The notes under the pieces were generated by a model. It worked only from the letters and a program-made list of their open reading frames with translations. It was not told where the DNA came from and made no database searches. A program made the position numbers and the translations under genes. A stretch of 64,000 bases of DNA from Bacteroidota bacterium (GTDB taxonomy: Bacteria > Bacteroidota > Bacteroidia > Bacteroidales > UBA10428), in NCBI GenBank assembly GCA_003252385.1, contig QKEH01000109.1:1-64000 (forward strand), written 5' to 3'. Below are positions 1 to 8,965 of this stretch, one piece after another (position 1 is the stretch's first letter; every line of letters starts with the position of its first letter).

Positions 1-1569
1 GTTGAAATAGGCCGGATTTTTCGCATAATTTTTCAGATAGAACCATGGCAGCTGCAACTTTTTGAAGAAGGAAATATCGTAGTAAATGCTGCCTCCGCCT
101 TCTTCGATGTTGCAGAAACCGGTTTTGAAATGCGTTTTCTCCAACTGATTTTCGGCATAGAGGGTAATGTCGATTTTATTTTGCTTCATTACCTGATCGA
201 GGTAGTAGAAGTATTGCTTATCGCCGGCCATAAAAAGGGGTACCAGCCCCAAATGGGGTTGCTTCAGCCAGGCACTGACGTTCTTGCGAATGTATCTTCG
301 CTTCTGATTGATGTCGGCGGAAATAAGAATGTGTTCAATGCCCAGCTGCCCGGTAATGCGGGCCACATTGCGCCGGGCCAGGTCGGTAACCATGCCCCAG
401 TCGTAGGTATAAGCAATGGGTTTGAGACCCAGCACCTCTTTGGCATAGTGCAATGCGTAGGTGCTGTCGCGGCCGCCGCTGGCACCCAGCACAATATCCT
501 GCTGTTTTCCAGGTTTGCGGAAGGGCTCAACGGTTTGGAACAAGGCATCCCTGCCACGAACCTGAATCCGTGAATAATGTGCACAGTAGTTGCACACCCC
601 GTTGGCATCGAACGAAATAAATGGCATGGTTTCGGGGAGCAGACAGCAGGTGCAGCGTCTCAGGCTGTCCACCCGTTTCTGCAATTTTTCGAAATACAGG
701 TCGAAGCTCTTATAATCGGGACCGCTCCCTGTCTGAATCACCGGTGTTGGTGTTCCTTTGGGCGAAGCATCCGTTACCGGAATCCTTTTCCCGTTGAGGA
801 TATGCCCCTGAATCGATAGTCCGTCAGCCGCCACCTGACCTTTCATGGTGGTTAGATCCACCAGCAGCAGCTGCATGGGTTCCAACTGAAACAGGGAGCA
901 GGAGCCTGGTTCGCGTCGAAAAACCTTTGTAAGTACTTTATCCCGAATGTATTTCTCCGAGGTAAAAAACAGAAAATCATCCGACCGGGCAATGTATAAC
1001 GATCCGTTGTTGGTGGAAAGCATCAGCTCGGGAGTAAATTCCGAAAAAGCGGCTATGGAAGCATTGCCCTGTATGGCACCGAATGCCTTAAGGGTTCCTT
1101 CGGGCAGCGACCCGCACACCCGGGCATGGTGTCCCATCAGGCTAAATAACACCTCGGTATCCACCTCGTATTTTCGCTGCAACGCGGGATGGCGTTGCCA
1201 AAGAGCTTCGTGGTTCACAATAATGCCGTTATGCACCCCGGTAATTCCCTCCGATGATACCGGCTGATTGTTGGCGGCATTACTCTGATTGCCATTGGTT
1301 ACCAATCGCGAATGTCCGATAAAAGCTTTTACCGGGTCGGGGGCACTGAGGAACCGATGCAGCAATTGCCGGTAGCCTTTCTCGCGAATCATTTCGGAAG
1401 CCGGCACCGCCCGTTTGTACACCTCAATGGTACCGTTGAATCGAAAGGCCGCTCCTGCCGCTTCCTTACCCCGCGACTCGGAATAACGGTACAGGGCATG
1501 AATCAACGCCCGCATTTCCTTGGGCGATACAGCCCCGCTCTTTTGAACTATTCCAAATATGCCACACAT
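1..1569 (-). CDS. Class II glutamine amidotransferase fused to N-acetyl sugar amidotransferase (3' end outside window)
   Basis: The first 523 codons are visible; the gene runs off the left edge. Residues 1 to about 250 look like an Ntn-type glutaminase domain: Cys2 after the initiator Met (MCGIFGI), GHSRLVTNG, an NNQP segment and VHNGIIVN. From about residue 304 the protein becomes a WbpG/PseA/WbuX-type sugar amidotransferase, with two CxxC pairs (C306/C309 and C326/C329) around PETMPFISFDANG and a PP-loop SGGRDS at residues 364-369. By family knowledge, the first domain releases ammonia from glutamine and the second adenylates an N-acetyl sugar to make an acetamidino or amino derivative. WbpG normally works with separate HisH/HisF-like partners, so a class II glutaminase fused in one chain is unusual. 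The ATG lies 2 bp after the previous stop. The exact substrate is not deducible. Confidence 0.85.
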   Translation of the reverse strand, partial: MCGIFGIVQKSGAVSPKEMRALIHALYRYSESRGKEAAGAAFRFNGTIEVYKRAVPASEMIREKGYRQLLHRFLSAPDPVKAFIGHSRLVTNGNQSNAANNQPVSSEGITGVHNGIIVNHEALWQRHPALQRKYEVDTEVLFSLMGHHARVCGSLPEGTLKAFGAIQGNASIAAFSEFTPELMLSTNNGSLYIARSDDFLFFTSEKYIRDKVLTKVFRREPGSCSLFQLEPMQLLLVDLTTMKGQVAADGLSIQGHILNGKRIPVTDASPKGTPTPVIQTGSGPDYKSFDLYFEKLQKRVDSLRRCTCCLLPETMPFISFDANGVCNYCAHYSRIQVRGRDALFQTVEPFRKPGKQQDIVLGASGGRDSTYALHYAKEVLGLKPIAYTYDWGMVTDLARRNVARITGQLGIEHILISADINQKRRYIRKNVSAWLKQPHLGLVPLFMAGDKQYFYYLDQVMKQNKIDITLYAENQLEKTHFKTGFCNIEEGGGSIYYDISFFKKLQLPWFYLKNYAKNPAYFN

Positions 1570-1571
1570 AG

Positions 1572-2462
1572 CTAGTCCATTTTCAGGGTAACCTGTTGTT
1601 TCCGCAATTCGCTGATTTGATCCACCACCAGCCCAAAGAAGAAGATTAGAATCCCGGAAATGATGATGATGAACGACATAGGCAGGAAGGTGATTACACC
1701 ACTTGCCGGGAAAAGAATGCCAAAAAGAATTTCGTACAATATACCCAATGCCACCAGCGACAAACTGGTAGGAAGAAATACCTTCAAGGGATTGAACAAT
1801 ACAATTAGCCGGAGCATCAGCAGAATGGTTTGCGATCCGTGCTTGAGCTGTTTCACCGAACTGGTACCCACCCGCCGGTTAACCACTATGGGAACGTAAT
1901 CGATATTCAATCCCATGTTCATAAAGGCAATGGTGGAGGTGGTCGAAAACGAAAATCCATTGGGAAATAAAGGCAGCAGAGGAAGAATGGCTTTGCGGCG
2001 CGCAACCCGTAATCCGGAATTCAGGTCGGGAATTTTTCGTTCGGTAAGGTAGTTGGCAATTTTGCCCAGCATCCACTTCCCGGGCTTGCGCACCCAGTCC
2101 TGGTGTGAGGTTTTACCCCGTTTGCCCACCAACATATCGTAGGAGTCCATCCGGCCGACCAGGGTTTCCAAATCTTCGGGTCGGTGCTGCCCGTCGGCAT
2201 CGTAAAACGCTACATACTCGGTTTTCGCAGCTTTAATTCCGGTTTTCAGTCCGGCACCATAGCCCTTGTTGTAGGGGTGGTGAATGACCTCCACACCGGG
2301 TACCTGTCCGGCCAGTTCGCCGGTTCGGTCGGTTGACGCATCGTTAATGACACATAGTTTCCATTTGTACTTTTGGGCGGTTGGCAGAAGGGTTTCCAGG
2401 GTTTCCCGGATTCCCTGCTCCTCGTTATACGCAGGAATAATGATGGTTAGCGAATTTTGCAT
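1572..2462 (-). CDS. GT2 family glycosyltransferase with two C-terminal membrane helices
   Basis: This 296-residue protein starts with a GT-A fold: IIIPAYNEE at residues 7-15 and a metal-binding DAD at residues 88-90 (FYDADGQ). Two hydrophobic helices follow at about 228-250 and 256-283. That layout matches the DPM1/ArnC-like branch, which transfers a sugar to a polyprenyl phosphate at the cytoplasmic face of the membrane. The acceptor and sugar cannot be read from sequence. It sits between a GT4 gene (9 bp gap) and the amidotransferase (2 bp gap), so it is translated as part of the capsule operon. A priming or lipid-linked donor role is possible but not proven. Confidence 0.85.
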   Translation of the reverse strand: MQNSLTIIIPAYNEEQGIRETLETLLPTAQKYKWKLCVINDASTDRTGELAGQVPGVEVIHHPYNKGYGAGLKTGIKAAKTEYVAFYDADGQHRPEDLETLVGRMDSYDMLVGKRGKTSHQDWVRKPGKWMLGKIANYLTERKIPDLNSGLRVARRKAILPLLPLFPNGFSFSTTSTIAFMNMGLNIDYVPIVVNRRVGTSSVKQLKHGSQTILLMLRLIVLFNPLKVFLPTSLSLVALGILYEILFGILFPASGVITFLPMSFIIIISGILIFFFGLVVDQISELRKQQVTLKMD

Positions 2463-2471
2463 GGGCTGTGT

Positions 2472-3614
2472 TTAAAGAAATTTGGTATAGAGTTGGCGAT
2501 GGGCCTGGGCAATACGGCTCCAGGTATAGGGGCTCATGGAATTCTGAATGTCCTGAGCATGACTTTTATACTCTTCTCTGCGAAGAATCAGGTTTTTCAG
2601 GGCGGCAGTAAGTTCCTCCCCGCTGTCGTTTTGCAGCACCACCCCGGCGTGCGAATGTTGCATCACATCCTGTACCCCGTGTTTGCGGCCCACCACCAAA
2701 GGTATTCCCGTGGCCAGGGCTTCGATGGCTGCATTGCTAAAGCAATCGACGTACGAGGTAGATACAAAGCAATTCGCTGTACGGTACAAGTTAATCAGCC
2801 GGGCATAAGGGGGGGGGGATCCGTTTTCTGCACCCACTGTTCCGGTGGCAATAACCCGGGAAGCTACCCCCAAACGGGTTGCCTCGGACAAAATTTGCTG
2901 CCGGGGGCCCACACAAATACAGCGGATGGGGTAATCCCTGAGGTTATGCATGGCCTGAAATAGAAGCGACATACGCTTCACTGCACTGTTGCGTCCCACG
3001 GTAATCAGCACAAATTCATCGGGGGAGATCCCGTAATGTGCCCGGTAATCTTCCGCGGGCAGTTGCCGGATGGCCTCCAGAAAAACACCGTTGGGCAGCA
3101 CCGACAGCTTGTGCTCCACCGGAACATACTCCAAAATATCGGCACGGTTCACCGAACTCAGGGCAATGACATGGTCGGCACGGTTCAGGCACTCAATCAG
3201 CCGGGTTCGTTGACCCGAATTCAGGGCTTCGCCATAGCCGATTTCAGAAACTACCTGCACATCGCTCCCCCGCGAGGCCACCAGCAGGGGTAAGTTTTTT
3301 TTCTGTTGCAGCTGCATGCCCTGCAAGCCTCCGTTCAGAAGATTCTGACCCAGTAAAATATTTACCTCTTCGTTTTTCACCATTCGCAGACGACTGCGTT
3401 CGGCTAGCCAGGCCGTGGCCTTCCATGCCCTTTTCGAACGGTACACGGGGTGCGGATACCGGTAGCCCTTCGGAACCTCCTTCATCGCCGAGCAGGCCAC
3501 TGCCGCCCGAGTGTCTTCCAGTTCGTTTAAAGCGTTCGCCAGAAAGTAGCTGGCATACTCAGTGCCCCCCAAACGGGGATAGTAGTTGGAAGTAAGGATC
3601 CCTACTGAAATCAT
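2472..3614 (-). CDS. GT4 family glycosyltransferase with a C10 homopolymer in the coding strand
   Basis: A 380-residue GT-B glycosyltransferase. It has the N-terminal glycine-rich segment (PRLGGTEYAS) of retaining GT4 enzymes and the C-terminal nucleotide-sugar site NAAIEALATGIPLVVG, with the E-x7-E spacing. The gene overlaps the upstream deacetylase stop as ATGA. It is clearly paralogous to the GT4 gene at 6637-7812 (shared LIN-YR-AN-FVS-SY block). Codons around residues 264-268 form an uninterrupted run of ten C on the coding strand (plus-strand G10 at 2809-2818), encoding Ser-Pro-Pro-Pro; the frame is intact at this length. Such a tract could slip and switch the gene off. Donor and acceptor sugars are unknown. 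Confidence 0.87.
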   Translation of the reverse strand: MISVGILTSNYYPRLGGTEYASYFLANALNELEDTRAAVACSAMKEVPKGYRYPHPVYRSKRAWKATAWLAERSRLRMVKNEEVNILLGQNLLNGGLQGMQLQQKKNLPLLVASRGSDVQVVSEIGYGEALNSGQRTRLIECLNRADHVIALSSVNRADILEYVPVEHKLSVLPNGVFLEAIRQLPAEDYRAHYGISPDEFVLITVGRNSAVKRMSLLFQAMHNLRDYPIRCICVGPRQQILSEATRLGVASRVIATGTVGAENGSPPPYARLINLYRTANCFVSTSYVDCFSNAAIEALATGIPLVVGRKHGVQDVMQHSHAGVVLQNDSGEELTAALKNLILRREEYKSHAQDIQNSMSPYTWSRIAQAHRQLYTKFL

Positions 3615-4603
3615 AACGGGTTGGTGGTTAGTTCCGATAAAGTCACAAACTCCAAGTCCTGGCGACCGGCCAGCGCGGTGATCAAGGCGGTTACATTCTG
3701 CAGAATTCGCTGTGCACTGCCGGGAACCAATGAGTAGGGACTGGTACCCGGATAAATTTCGTTGCTGTGAAACATCATGACCAGGGTGTGCACATGACCA
3801 CTGCCATTGGCACGTTGGGTGAAGGCATTCAGATACTGCTGCATTTCGTGGGCCGTTGCATAGGTGGGCCGGAACCAGCGCAGATTTTTATTGGGGTTGG
3901 TTAACCGGGTAATAGCCACCCGCTGCCATTTGTGCAACGGATTCAACCGGCGTTTGAGTGCAGGCGGCAACGCATACAGCCACCGGTTGTATACGGCTAC
4001 CGGCGCTTCCAGAATCTGCAGGTTGCCTGAAACCCGGAAATCCTTTTCCGAGGGATGGTAGGGATGATAGGGCGCCCCCATATAGTGGATGCCGTGGCTT
4101 CGGTTGCGCATCCACCAGGTATCCGGCGTTACACTGGAATCGACCCGGTAGCCCAATTCCTGCAAAAAAACCAGGGTATGGCGGCTCAATGCAAAGCGTC
4201 CGGCCCGGAAGGAGGTGGGCTTAAAACTGAAAGTGTGCTGAAAAAGCCGGGTAAGGTTCTCCAGCTTCTGAAATTCGGCGGTTGCCGAAAGTTCATTCTG
4301 AAAGGTTTTGGTGAAGAACGAACTCATATTTTCATCGGGAGCAATAAACTCCGAATGCAAATGGGTGCCTAATTCCGCGCGATTGCCAAGTTTTTTAAAA
4401 TACGCTGCACAGGCTTCATGTTTCATCACTTCGGGGCTCAACAGGTAGGTAGGACGAATACGGTTAGCCTCAAAAACTGGTTGCAGGTTATGAGCCACCC
4501 CGTCAAGAATGTTGGTGAAACAAAAAGGCTGCTGTACACTCCAGCCTTCGCTTTTGTCGCACTCGGTATCCAGGGTTATGGCAATTCGGATTTTATTGGA
4601 CAT
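3611..4603 (-). CDS. Polysaccharide deacetylase-like protein (WalW-like)
   Basis: A 330-residue protein of the NodB/polysaccharide deacetylase fold. Visible signs are ITLDTECD near the N terminus (the Asp-containing motif 1 region), LGTHLHSEF (paired His of motif 2) and a late MMFHSNEI. No signal peptide is seen, so it probably acts in the cytoplasm or on a lipid-linked precursor, which fits a modification step during repeat-unit assembly. I chose the ATG at 4603; an upstream in-frame TTG at 4618 would add five residues. The gene overlaps its upstream neighbour by 11 bp and its downstream GT4 by ATGA. The substrate is inferred only from context. Confidence 0.7.
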   Translation of the reverse strand: MSNKIRIAITLDTECDKSEGWSVQQPFCFTNILDGVAHNLQPVFEANRIRPTYLLSPEVMKHEACAAYFKKLGNRAELGTHLHSEFIAPDENMSSFFTKTFQNELSATAEFQKLENLTRLFQHTFSFKPTSFRAGRFALSRHTLVFLQELGYRVDSSVTPDTWWMRNRSHGIHYMGAPYHPYHPSEKDFRVSGNLQILEAPVAVYNRWLYALPPALKRRLNPLHKWQRVAITRLTNPNKNLRWFRPTYATAHEMQQYLNAFTQRANGSGHVHTLVMMFHSNEIYPGTSPYSLVPGSAQRILQNVTALITALAGRQDLEFVTLSELTTNPL

Positions 4604-5684
4604 GTCCGGAACGATCAAAAATTTGAATTAATCTGGCGTACCACCAATACGAATTATTGACAATATATCGGTTGTTAACCCGCGTGGTTGGTGTCCACTT
4701 ATCCTTTTCGCCACCTTCTCCCCGCATAAAATTGTATTCATATACGCCTTCGCGGTGCAGATGCTTTAATAGCCGAAATGTTAAATATTTCCCCACCGAC
4801 AGATCTAAAAAACGGCTATCTATTGCCGTATTCCAGGCATAATAGGTAGCATTCTCCACAAATCCGATTTTATAGGCTGCAATCTCGTTATCGATTAGCA
4901 GCCAGCTGGTAAATAATTTCTTATTGGTCATGTTATGGGCAAGAATGGTATGGAGAAAAAGTTTTTGCTTTTCGGAGGCATAGGAAGGTCTTCGCCCCAG
5001 CATTTCCTGACGGCATGTATGCATTGTACTAATTAGTTCTGCCATTTTTGTAGCAGGCCAGTCCGGATTGAATAACACCTCCAGATTCCTGGCTTTATTT
5101 TCCAAGGCATTGCATTTTCTTCTGACACTTTTACGACTGATCTGCCGTTCAATATCGCTCCACTCGCGATGCAAGTCGATGAAATAGTATTTCCCCTTTT
5201 GATGGATCATGGAGTTAAAATGACTTTTGATCTCTTCACGAATAATCGCATTACCCGGATATTTTTCGTGCAAATCATCGAGAATAAGCAGGTTCCATTT
5301 ACGCTTGGTTTTTAACCAGTTGATGGCTTCGCGCACCACGTCCTCCAGATATTGGCTTTTGGCCGGAACAAAGCAAAAATCCTGCTTGTTGTAGGCCAGA
5401 AAACGTACCCGGATGAAAGGAATAAAGCCCTTCCGTTTTTGTTTGAGAAACATCAAAGGAAAATACCCTGCTACCTCATCCCGGCATTTCACTTCGAGTA
5501 TCAAGGGCTCCCACTCTTGTTTCAGAAAGGCCAGCCAACTGTTTATCCATATTTGTTCTGTCTGAAATTGTGGTTGACAATTTTGAATAAAGTCATTCCA
5601 TGATTCAGGAAGGCTGTTATTGATCTCAATTGCCCGGATTGTAAATTGGTTATCCTGACTCATACCAACTTTTTGCAAATCCAT
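4593..5684 (-). CDS. GNAT/FemAB-like acetyltransferase (CelD/BcsL type)
   Basis: A 363-residue protein resembling the acetyltransferases annotated as CelD/BcsL in exopolysaccharide clusters. A C-terminal GNAT-like half contains LLIDNEIAAYKIGF and the block YYAWNTAIDSRFLDLSVGKYL, followed by YEYNFMRGEGGEKDKW, which is typical of this branch. I place the start at the ATG at 5684, sharing one base with the upstream stop (TAATG). A longer frame from GTG at 5747 would run 64 bp into the methyltransferase gene. The likely role is N- or O-acylation of a sugar precursor, but the acyl donor and target cannot be told from sequence. Confidence 0.72.
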   Translation of the reverse strand: MDLQKVGMSQDNQFTIRAIEINNSLPESWNDFIQNCQPQFQTEQIWINSWLAFLKQEWEPLILEVKCRDEVAGYFPLMFLKQKRKGFIPFIRVRFLAYNKQDFCFVPAKSQYLEDVVREAINWLKTKRKWNLLILDDLHEKYPGNAIIREEIKSHFNSMIHQKGKYYFIDLHREWSDIERQISRKSVRRKCNALENKARNLEVLFNPDWPATKMAELISTMHTCRQEMLGRRPSYASEKQKLFLHTILAHNMTNKKLFTSWLLIDNEIAAYKIGFVENATYYAWNTAIDSRFLDLSVGKYLTFRLLKHLHREGVYEYNFMRGEGGEKDKWTPTTRVNNRYIVNNSYWWYARLIQIFDRSGHVQ

Positions 5685-6580
5685 TACTTGGTTACGGCCT
5701 GATTCAGGCGGCGATAGAAACGGGTATTCCGAAAGGAATAATTCCACAGCTGATTCCTGCCATACATCGTTTGACTATTTACACGGAATACCAGCTTGAG
5801 TATACGATTCAAGATTCGAACAGACCATGGCCGGATCGATTTCTGACTATTCCGTGTACTGCTTTGATATTTAGCAGAATAATCGGATTGAATGGGATAC
5901 GGGTTAAAAAGGCTGACATGCTCCTTTTTTATAGCATGTACCATAATAATAACCGGACTGCTGTTTACCAGTCCTACACGTGACCTCACTTCTACCGGAT
6001 CGGCTACCTGAAAATAGTTTCTTTGAGTGGATATCTCCAATGCTGGATAGTTGTGCTGTTCCAAAAGAATCTTACCTGTCTCAAAACCATTGGATGCGGA
6101 GAAAACCCTAAAAAATAATTCGGGGCTGAACTGATAAAAACCATGGCCCATGTGGTTGTTTGCCATGGTAAAGATAAACAGGTGCCCTCCCGGCCGCAGC
6201 AGATTCATGTAATTCTGCAAGGCCATGGGAACGTTGAAAATATGTTCGAGTGTGCCCCCGTCTATCACAAAATCGTAAGTATTATAAAATGCTTCAGGCA
6301 ACGGACAGTTTAAGTCATGTTGGATGGTGCAGCCCTGATAATCGGAAAAGTCCAAGGAATCAACCCGCTGGCAATTCAGCAGGACGCCAAGTATTTCGTC
6401 GGAATATCCGCCACACGGAACCTCAGTTAAGGAACAAAGCCCGTTTTGTTTTGCAAATTGGCCTACCTCATCCCTGTCAGCATAAAGGCTCAGCCGACCT
6501 ATGGTGATCAGGTTCTTCGATTCTGCACTTTTGGCCACCGAATTGAATATAAACTGCAAATGATTGATCGTTAATCCCAT
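5684..6580 (-). CDS. SAM-dependent methyltransferase-like protein
   Basis: A 298-residue protein with a class I methyltransferase-like core. YDFVIDGGTLEHIFNVPMAL reads like the post-motif II acidic region, and LRPGGHLFIFT is the usual motif III-like strand and turn. The canonical glycine-rich motif I is not obvious: the N-terminal part (LITIGRLSLYADRDEV) has an atypical SAM-binding loop. The C-terminal 60 residues are basic and rich in Arg and Asn. It is embedded in the glycan cluster between a GT4 and an acetyltransferase gene, so methylation of a sugar or glycan end is plausible. Confidence in the fold is moderate; the substrate is unknown. Confidence 0.65.
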   Translation of the reverse strand: MGLTINHLQFIFNSVAKSAESKNLITIGRLSLYADRDEVGQFAKQNGLCSLTEVPCGGYSDEILGVLLNCQRVDSLDFSDYQGCTIQHDLNCPLPEAFYNTYDFVIDGGTLEHIFNVPMALQNYMNLLRPGGHLFIFTMANNHMGHGFYQFSPELFFRVFSASNGFETGKILLEQHNYPALEISTQRNYFQVADPVEVRSRVGLVNSSPVIIMVHAIKKEHVSLFNPYPIQSDYSAKYQSSTRNSQKSIRPWSVRILNRILKLVFRVNSQTMYGRNQLWNYSFRNTRFYRRLNQAVTK

Positions 6581-6636
6581 ATCAGAGCATGTTATAAATA
6601 GAATCCCTTTCCTGTTGCATTTGGATTACCGCAGGT

Positions 6637-7812
6637 TCAATGGTTCAGTACTTCCCTAAAAACTCCGGCAACCCGCTGAGCAATTTTTTCCCAGCTGTAT
6701 TCACGCACCGATTCGGATATTTCGAAACGGCGTTGATTAAAAACTTCCCTATTCTGGTAGAAATATCGAATGCCTTCCATCAACGACTCCAGATCATCAT
6801 TAAAAAAAGTTTTTCCGTTACTTCCCTCCACCATAATATCGCGAATGCCATTACGCGGACTGACCAGAATGGGTGTACCACAAGCCAGTGCTTCCAATGA
6901 GGTAATTCCGAAAGGTTCAATATAGGATGAGGATACAAACAAGTTGGCCGACCGGTAATGATTGATCAATTCTTTATAGGGAGGATAGAGTCTGTCTGAA
7001 CTTTCCGCCGGAATAGTTCCACACACCACCACCCGATCCGACCAGGATTTGGATTGAATGAGCTCCCCGAACTCCGGATTTCTTCCTACAATTAACCACT
7101 TGAGTTCAGGTATTTCCATGTGTAAGGCATCGAACGCTTCCAAAACCAACTCCAATCTTTTAAAAGGCACATTTCTCCCCACAGTTAGCAACACGAAATC
7201 GGAAGGCTTAATTTGATATCTCGGGCGAACATCTTCGAAGGCCATGGATTGAATCGCTTGGTAACATATTCCATTTGGAATTACCTGAACCTTTTCTTCG
7301 TCAATCCCAAAACTTACAATGGTCTCTTTTAACAGCGAACTCACCGCCAGAATTTTATCGGCTTTCGTTAAAATCGTCACCACTTCCTTCTTCCTTATCG
7401 GATCCAGACATACGCCATGACCGGATTCAATATTTGTAACCACATCATTACCATGGGCCTGAGCCACAAAAGGCAGCTTGAATTTCTGTGCCATTTCGCA
7501 GGCATATCTTCCCCCGGTATGTATAGTGGGCCCAAACAGAATGTTGTTTTTTTCCTTACGAATCATTCTTATCCGTGCCCAGGTGCGAAAGGTCCGTTCC
7601 CATTTCCCGATTTTAAAGGGGATATAGACCGGATAGGAAAATAGCTGTTTGGGTAGCTTATGGCGCATTTTTCGCATGGCCACCGAAGCACGCACGCCAT
7701 CTATTTTATTCAGTTCAGTAGCCAAAAAATGATTGGCCATTTCTGCACCGGCTAAGGCCGGAAAATGACTTAATACCAGAAAACCTATGTTAAGCGATTT
7801 ATCCTTTTTCAT
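6637..7812 (-). CDS. GT4 family glycosyltransferase
   Basis: A 391-residue GT-B glycosyltransferase. The N-terminal domain has LSHFPALAGAEMANHFLA and the C-terminal domain has VLLTVGRNVPFKRLELVLEA plus the donor site ITSLEALACGTPILVSPRNG. I chose the ATG at 7812 (MKKDKSLNIGF), which overlaps the upstream stop by about 14 bp; a longer frame would overlap much further. It is a paralogue of the GT4 at 2472-3614 and carries LYPPYKELIN where that gene has its poly-C tract, so the tract is not a conserved family element. It probably adds one sugar of the repeat unit at the cytoplasmic membrane face. Confidence 0.87.
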   Translation of the reverse strand: MKKDKSLNIGFLVLSHFPALAGAEMANHFLATELNKIDGVRASVAMRKMRHKLPKQLFSYPVYIPFKIGKWERTFRTWARIRMIRKEKNNILFGPTIHTGGRYACEMAQKFKLPFVAQAHGNDVVTNIESGHGVCLDPIRKKEVVTILTKADKILAVSSLLKETIVSFGIDEEKVQVIPNGICYQAIQSMAFEDVRPRYQIKPSDFVLLTVGRNVPFKRLELVLEAFDALHMEIPELKWLIVGRNPEFGELIQSKSWSDRVVVCGTIPAESSDRLYPPYKELINHYRSANLFVSSSYIEPFGITSLEALACGTPILVSPRNGIRDIMVEGSNGKTFFNDDLESLMEGIRYFYQNREVFNQRRFEISESVREYSWEKIAQRVAGVFREVLNH

Positions 7813-8965
7813 GTACCAGTTGTTCAAATTTGGCCGTGTACTTCCTGATATTTTGCTGCGGATGCGCTGCAGCCAATACATCGTTATAGGCCTGTTGAAT
7901 CAATGAATTGCTATCTTCCTGATTATATATAAGTTCCAGTTTGTTTCTCCAGCCTTCAACGGTATTGTTGCATAGGTAACCATTCACGCCTTCGGTAATC
8001 AGATTGGAAATGGTAGCCACATCCGATGCCAGAATGGGAACTTTCGAAGCCATGGCTTCCCAAAGAGCCTTCGACTGGGGTTCGTAATCGACCGGGTGGC
8101 AATACAGACTGGCCTGAGCCAGTTCCTGCTGAAGCTGCGTGCGGCTCAGAAAGCCCTTAAAAATAATTTGCGACTCCAAACCATACGCCTTTACCCGGGC
8201 TTCGAGTGACTTCCGTTCCGGGCCCTCGCCCACAAAGGTCAGTTTAATGCCCGGCTGGTTCAATTGATGCAGCGCCTCCACCAGCAAATCCTGCCTTTTG
8301 CGTTCCGAAAACCGCATGATGCAAACCAGTTGAAAAACCGAACCGCATCGCTGCGATAGCGGATAATCGAAAAAGCTGGGATGTATTCCTATATCGTGAA
8401 TGAAGCTGGTAAACTTCAATTTCGAAACATTTTGGGCAATCTCAAGGTACGACTCCCGATGTTGTTCCGATTGAAAATTGATACAATCGGCGTGGGTAAA
8501 ACCGTACTCGCTTCGCCGGACGCGTTCCGGATTCGGCGTTGCACCACGCTCCTTGCGGGTAACCCCTGCCACCCGGTGCATCAGTTTGAAGCGGAGTTGT
8601 TTTTGTTCCCGCAAACGCAGCAACTCGTAAGTTACCGATCCAAAAGCATAGATCGCATCAATATCGTATTGACGGATAATGGCATAAAAAACCCGCTGCT
8701 GTTGCCGGTGAAGCAAATTCCGAGACCACCGGCGAAGTATTGGCATCCCCAGGGTAGGAAGTTTCAGCGGCCGGTATTGAACCACTTGGACACCGCTCAC
8801 CTTACATTGCTGTATGGCTTGCACCTGTTTCGGGTTCTGAGCCAGATAGACCACCGTATGATTAAGGCATGCCATTTCCTCAGCCATTACGGACATTGAG
8901 GTCTCGGCACCACCCACTGCCGCTCCGCTGTATACCGACTTATTGGAAACAAAGAGAATTTTCAT
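7799..8965 (-). CDS. GT4 family glycosyltransferase
   Basis: A 388-residue GT-B enzyme. It begins MKILFVSNKSVYSGAAVGGAE, with the glycine-rich acceptor-side loop, and ends with LTFVGEGPERKSLE and the donor-binding EAMASKVPILASDV region. The start at 8965 gives an ATGA overlap with the upstream GNAT gene; a longer frame exists but would cover most of the end of that gene. A short C-terminal basic tail is present and no membrane helix is seen. Together with its neighbours it is likely one of the sequential transferases that build the repeat unit. Sugar specificity is not readable. Confidence 0.86.
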   Translation of the reverse strand: MKILFVSNKSVYSGAAVGGAETSMSVMAEEMACLNHTVVYLAQNPKQVQAIQQCKVSGVQVVQYRPLKLPTLGMPILRRWSRNLLHRQQQRVFYAIIRQYDIDAIYAFGSVTYELLRLREQKQLRFKLMHRVAGVTRKERGATPNPERVRRSEYGFTHADCINFQSEQHRESYLEIAQNVSKLKFTSFIHDIGIHPSFFDYPLSQRCGSVFQLVCIMRFSERKRQDLLVEALHQLNQPGIKLTFVGEGPERKSLEARVKAYGLESQIIFKGFLSRTQLQQELAQASLYCHPVDYEPQSKALWEAMASKVPILASDVATISNLITEGVNGYLCNNTVEGWRNKLELIYNQEDSNSLIQQAYNDVLAAAHPQQNIRKYTAKFEQLVHEKG

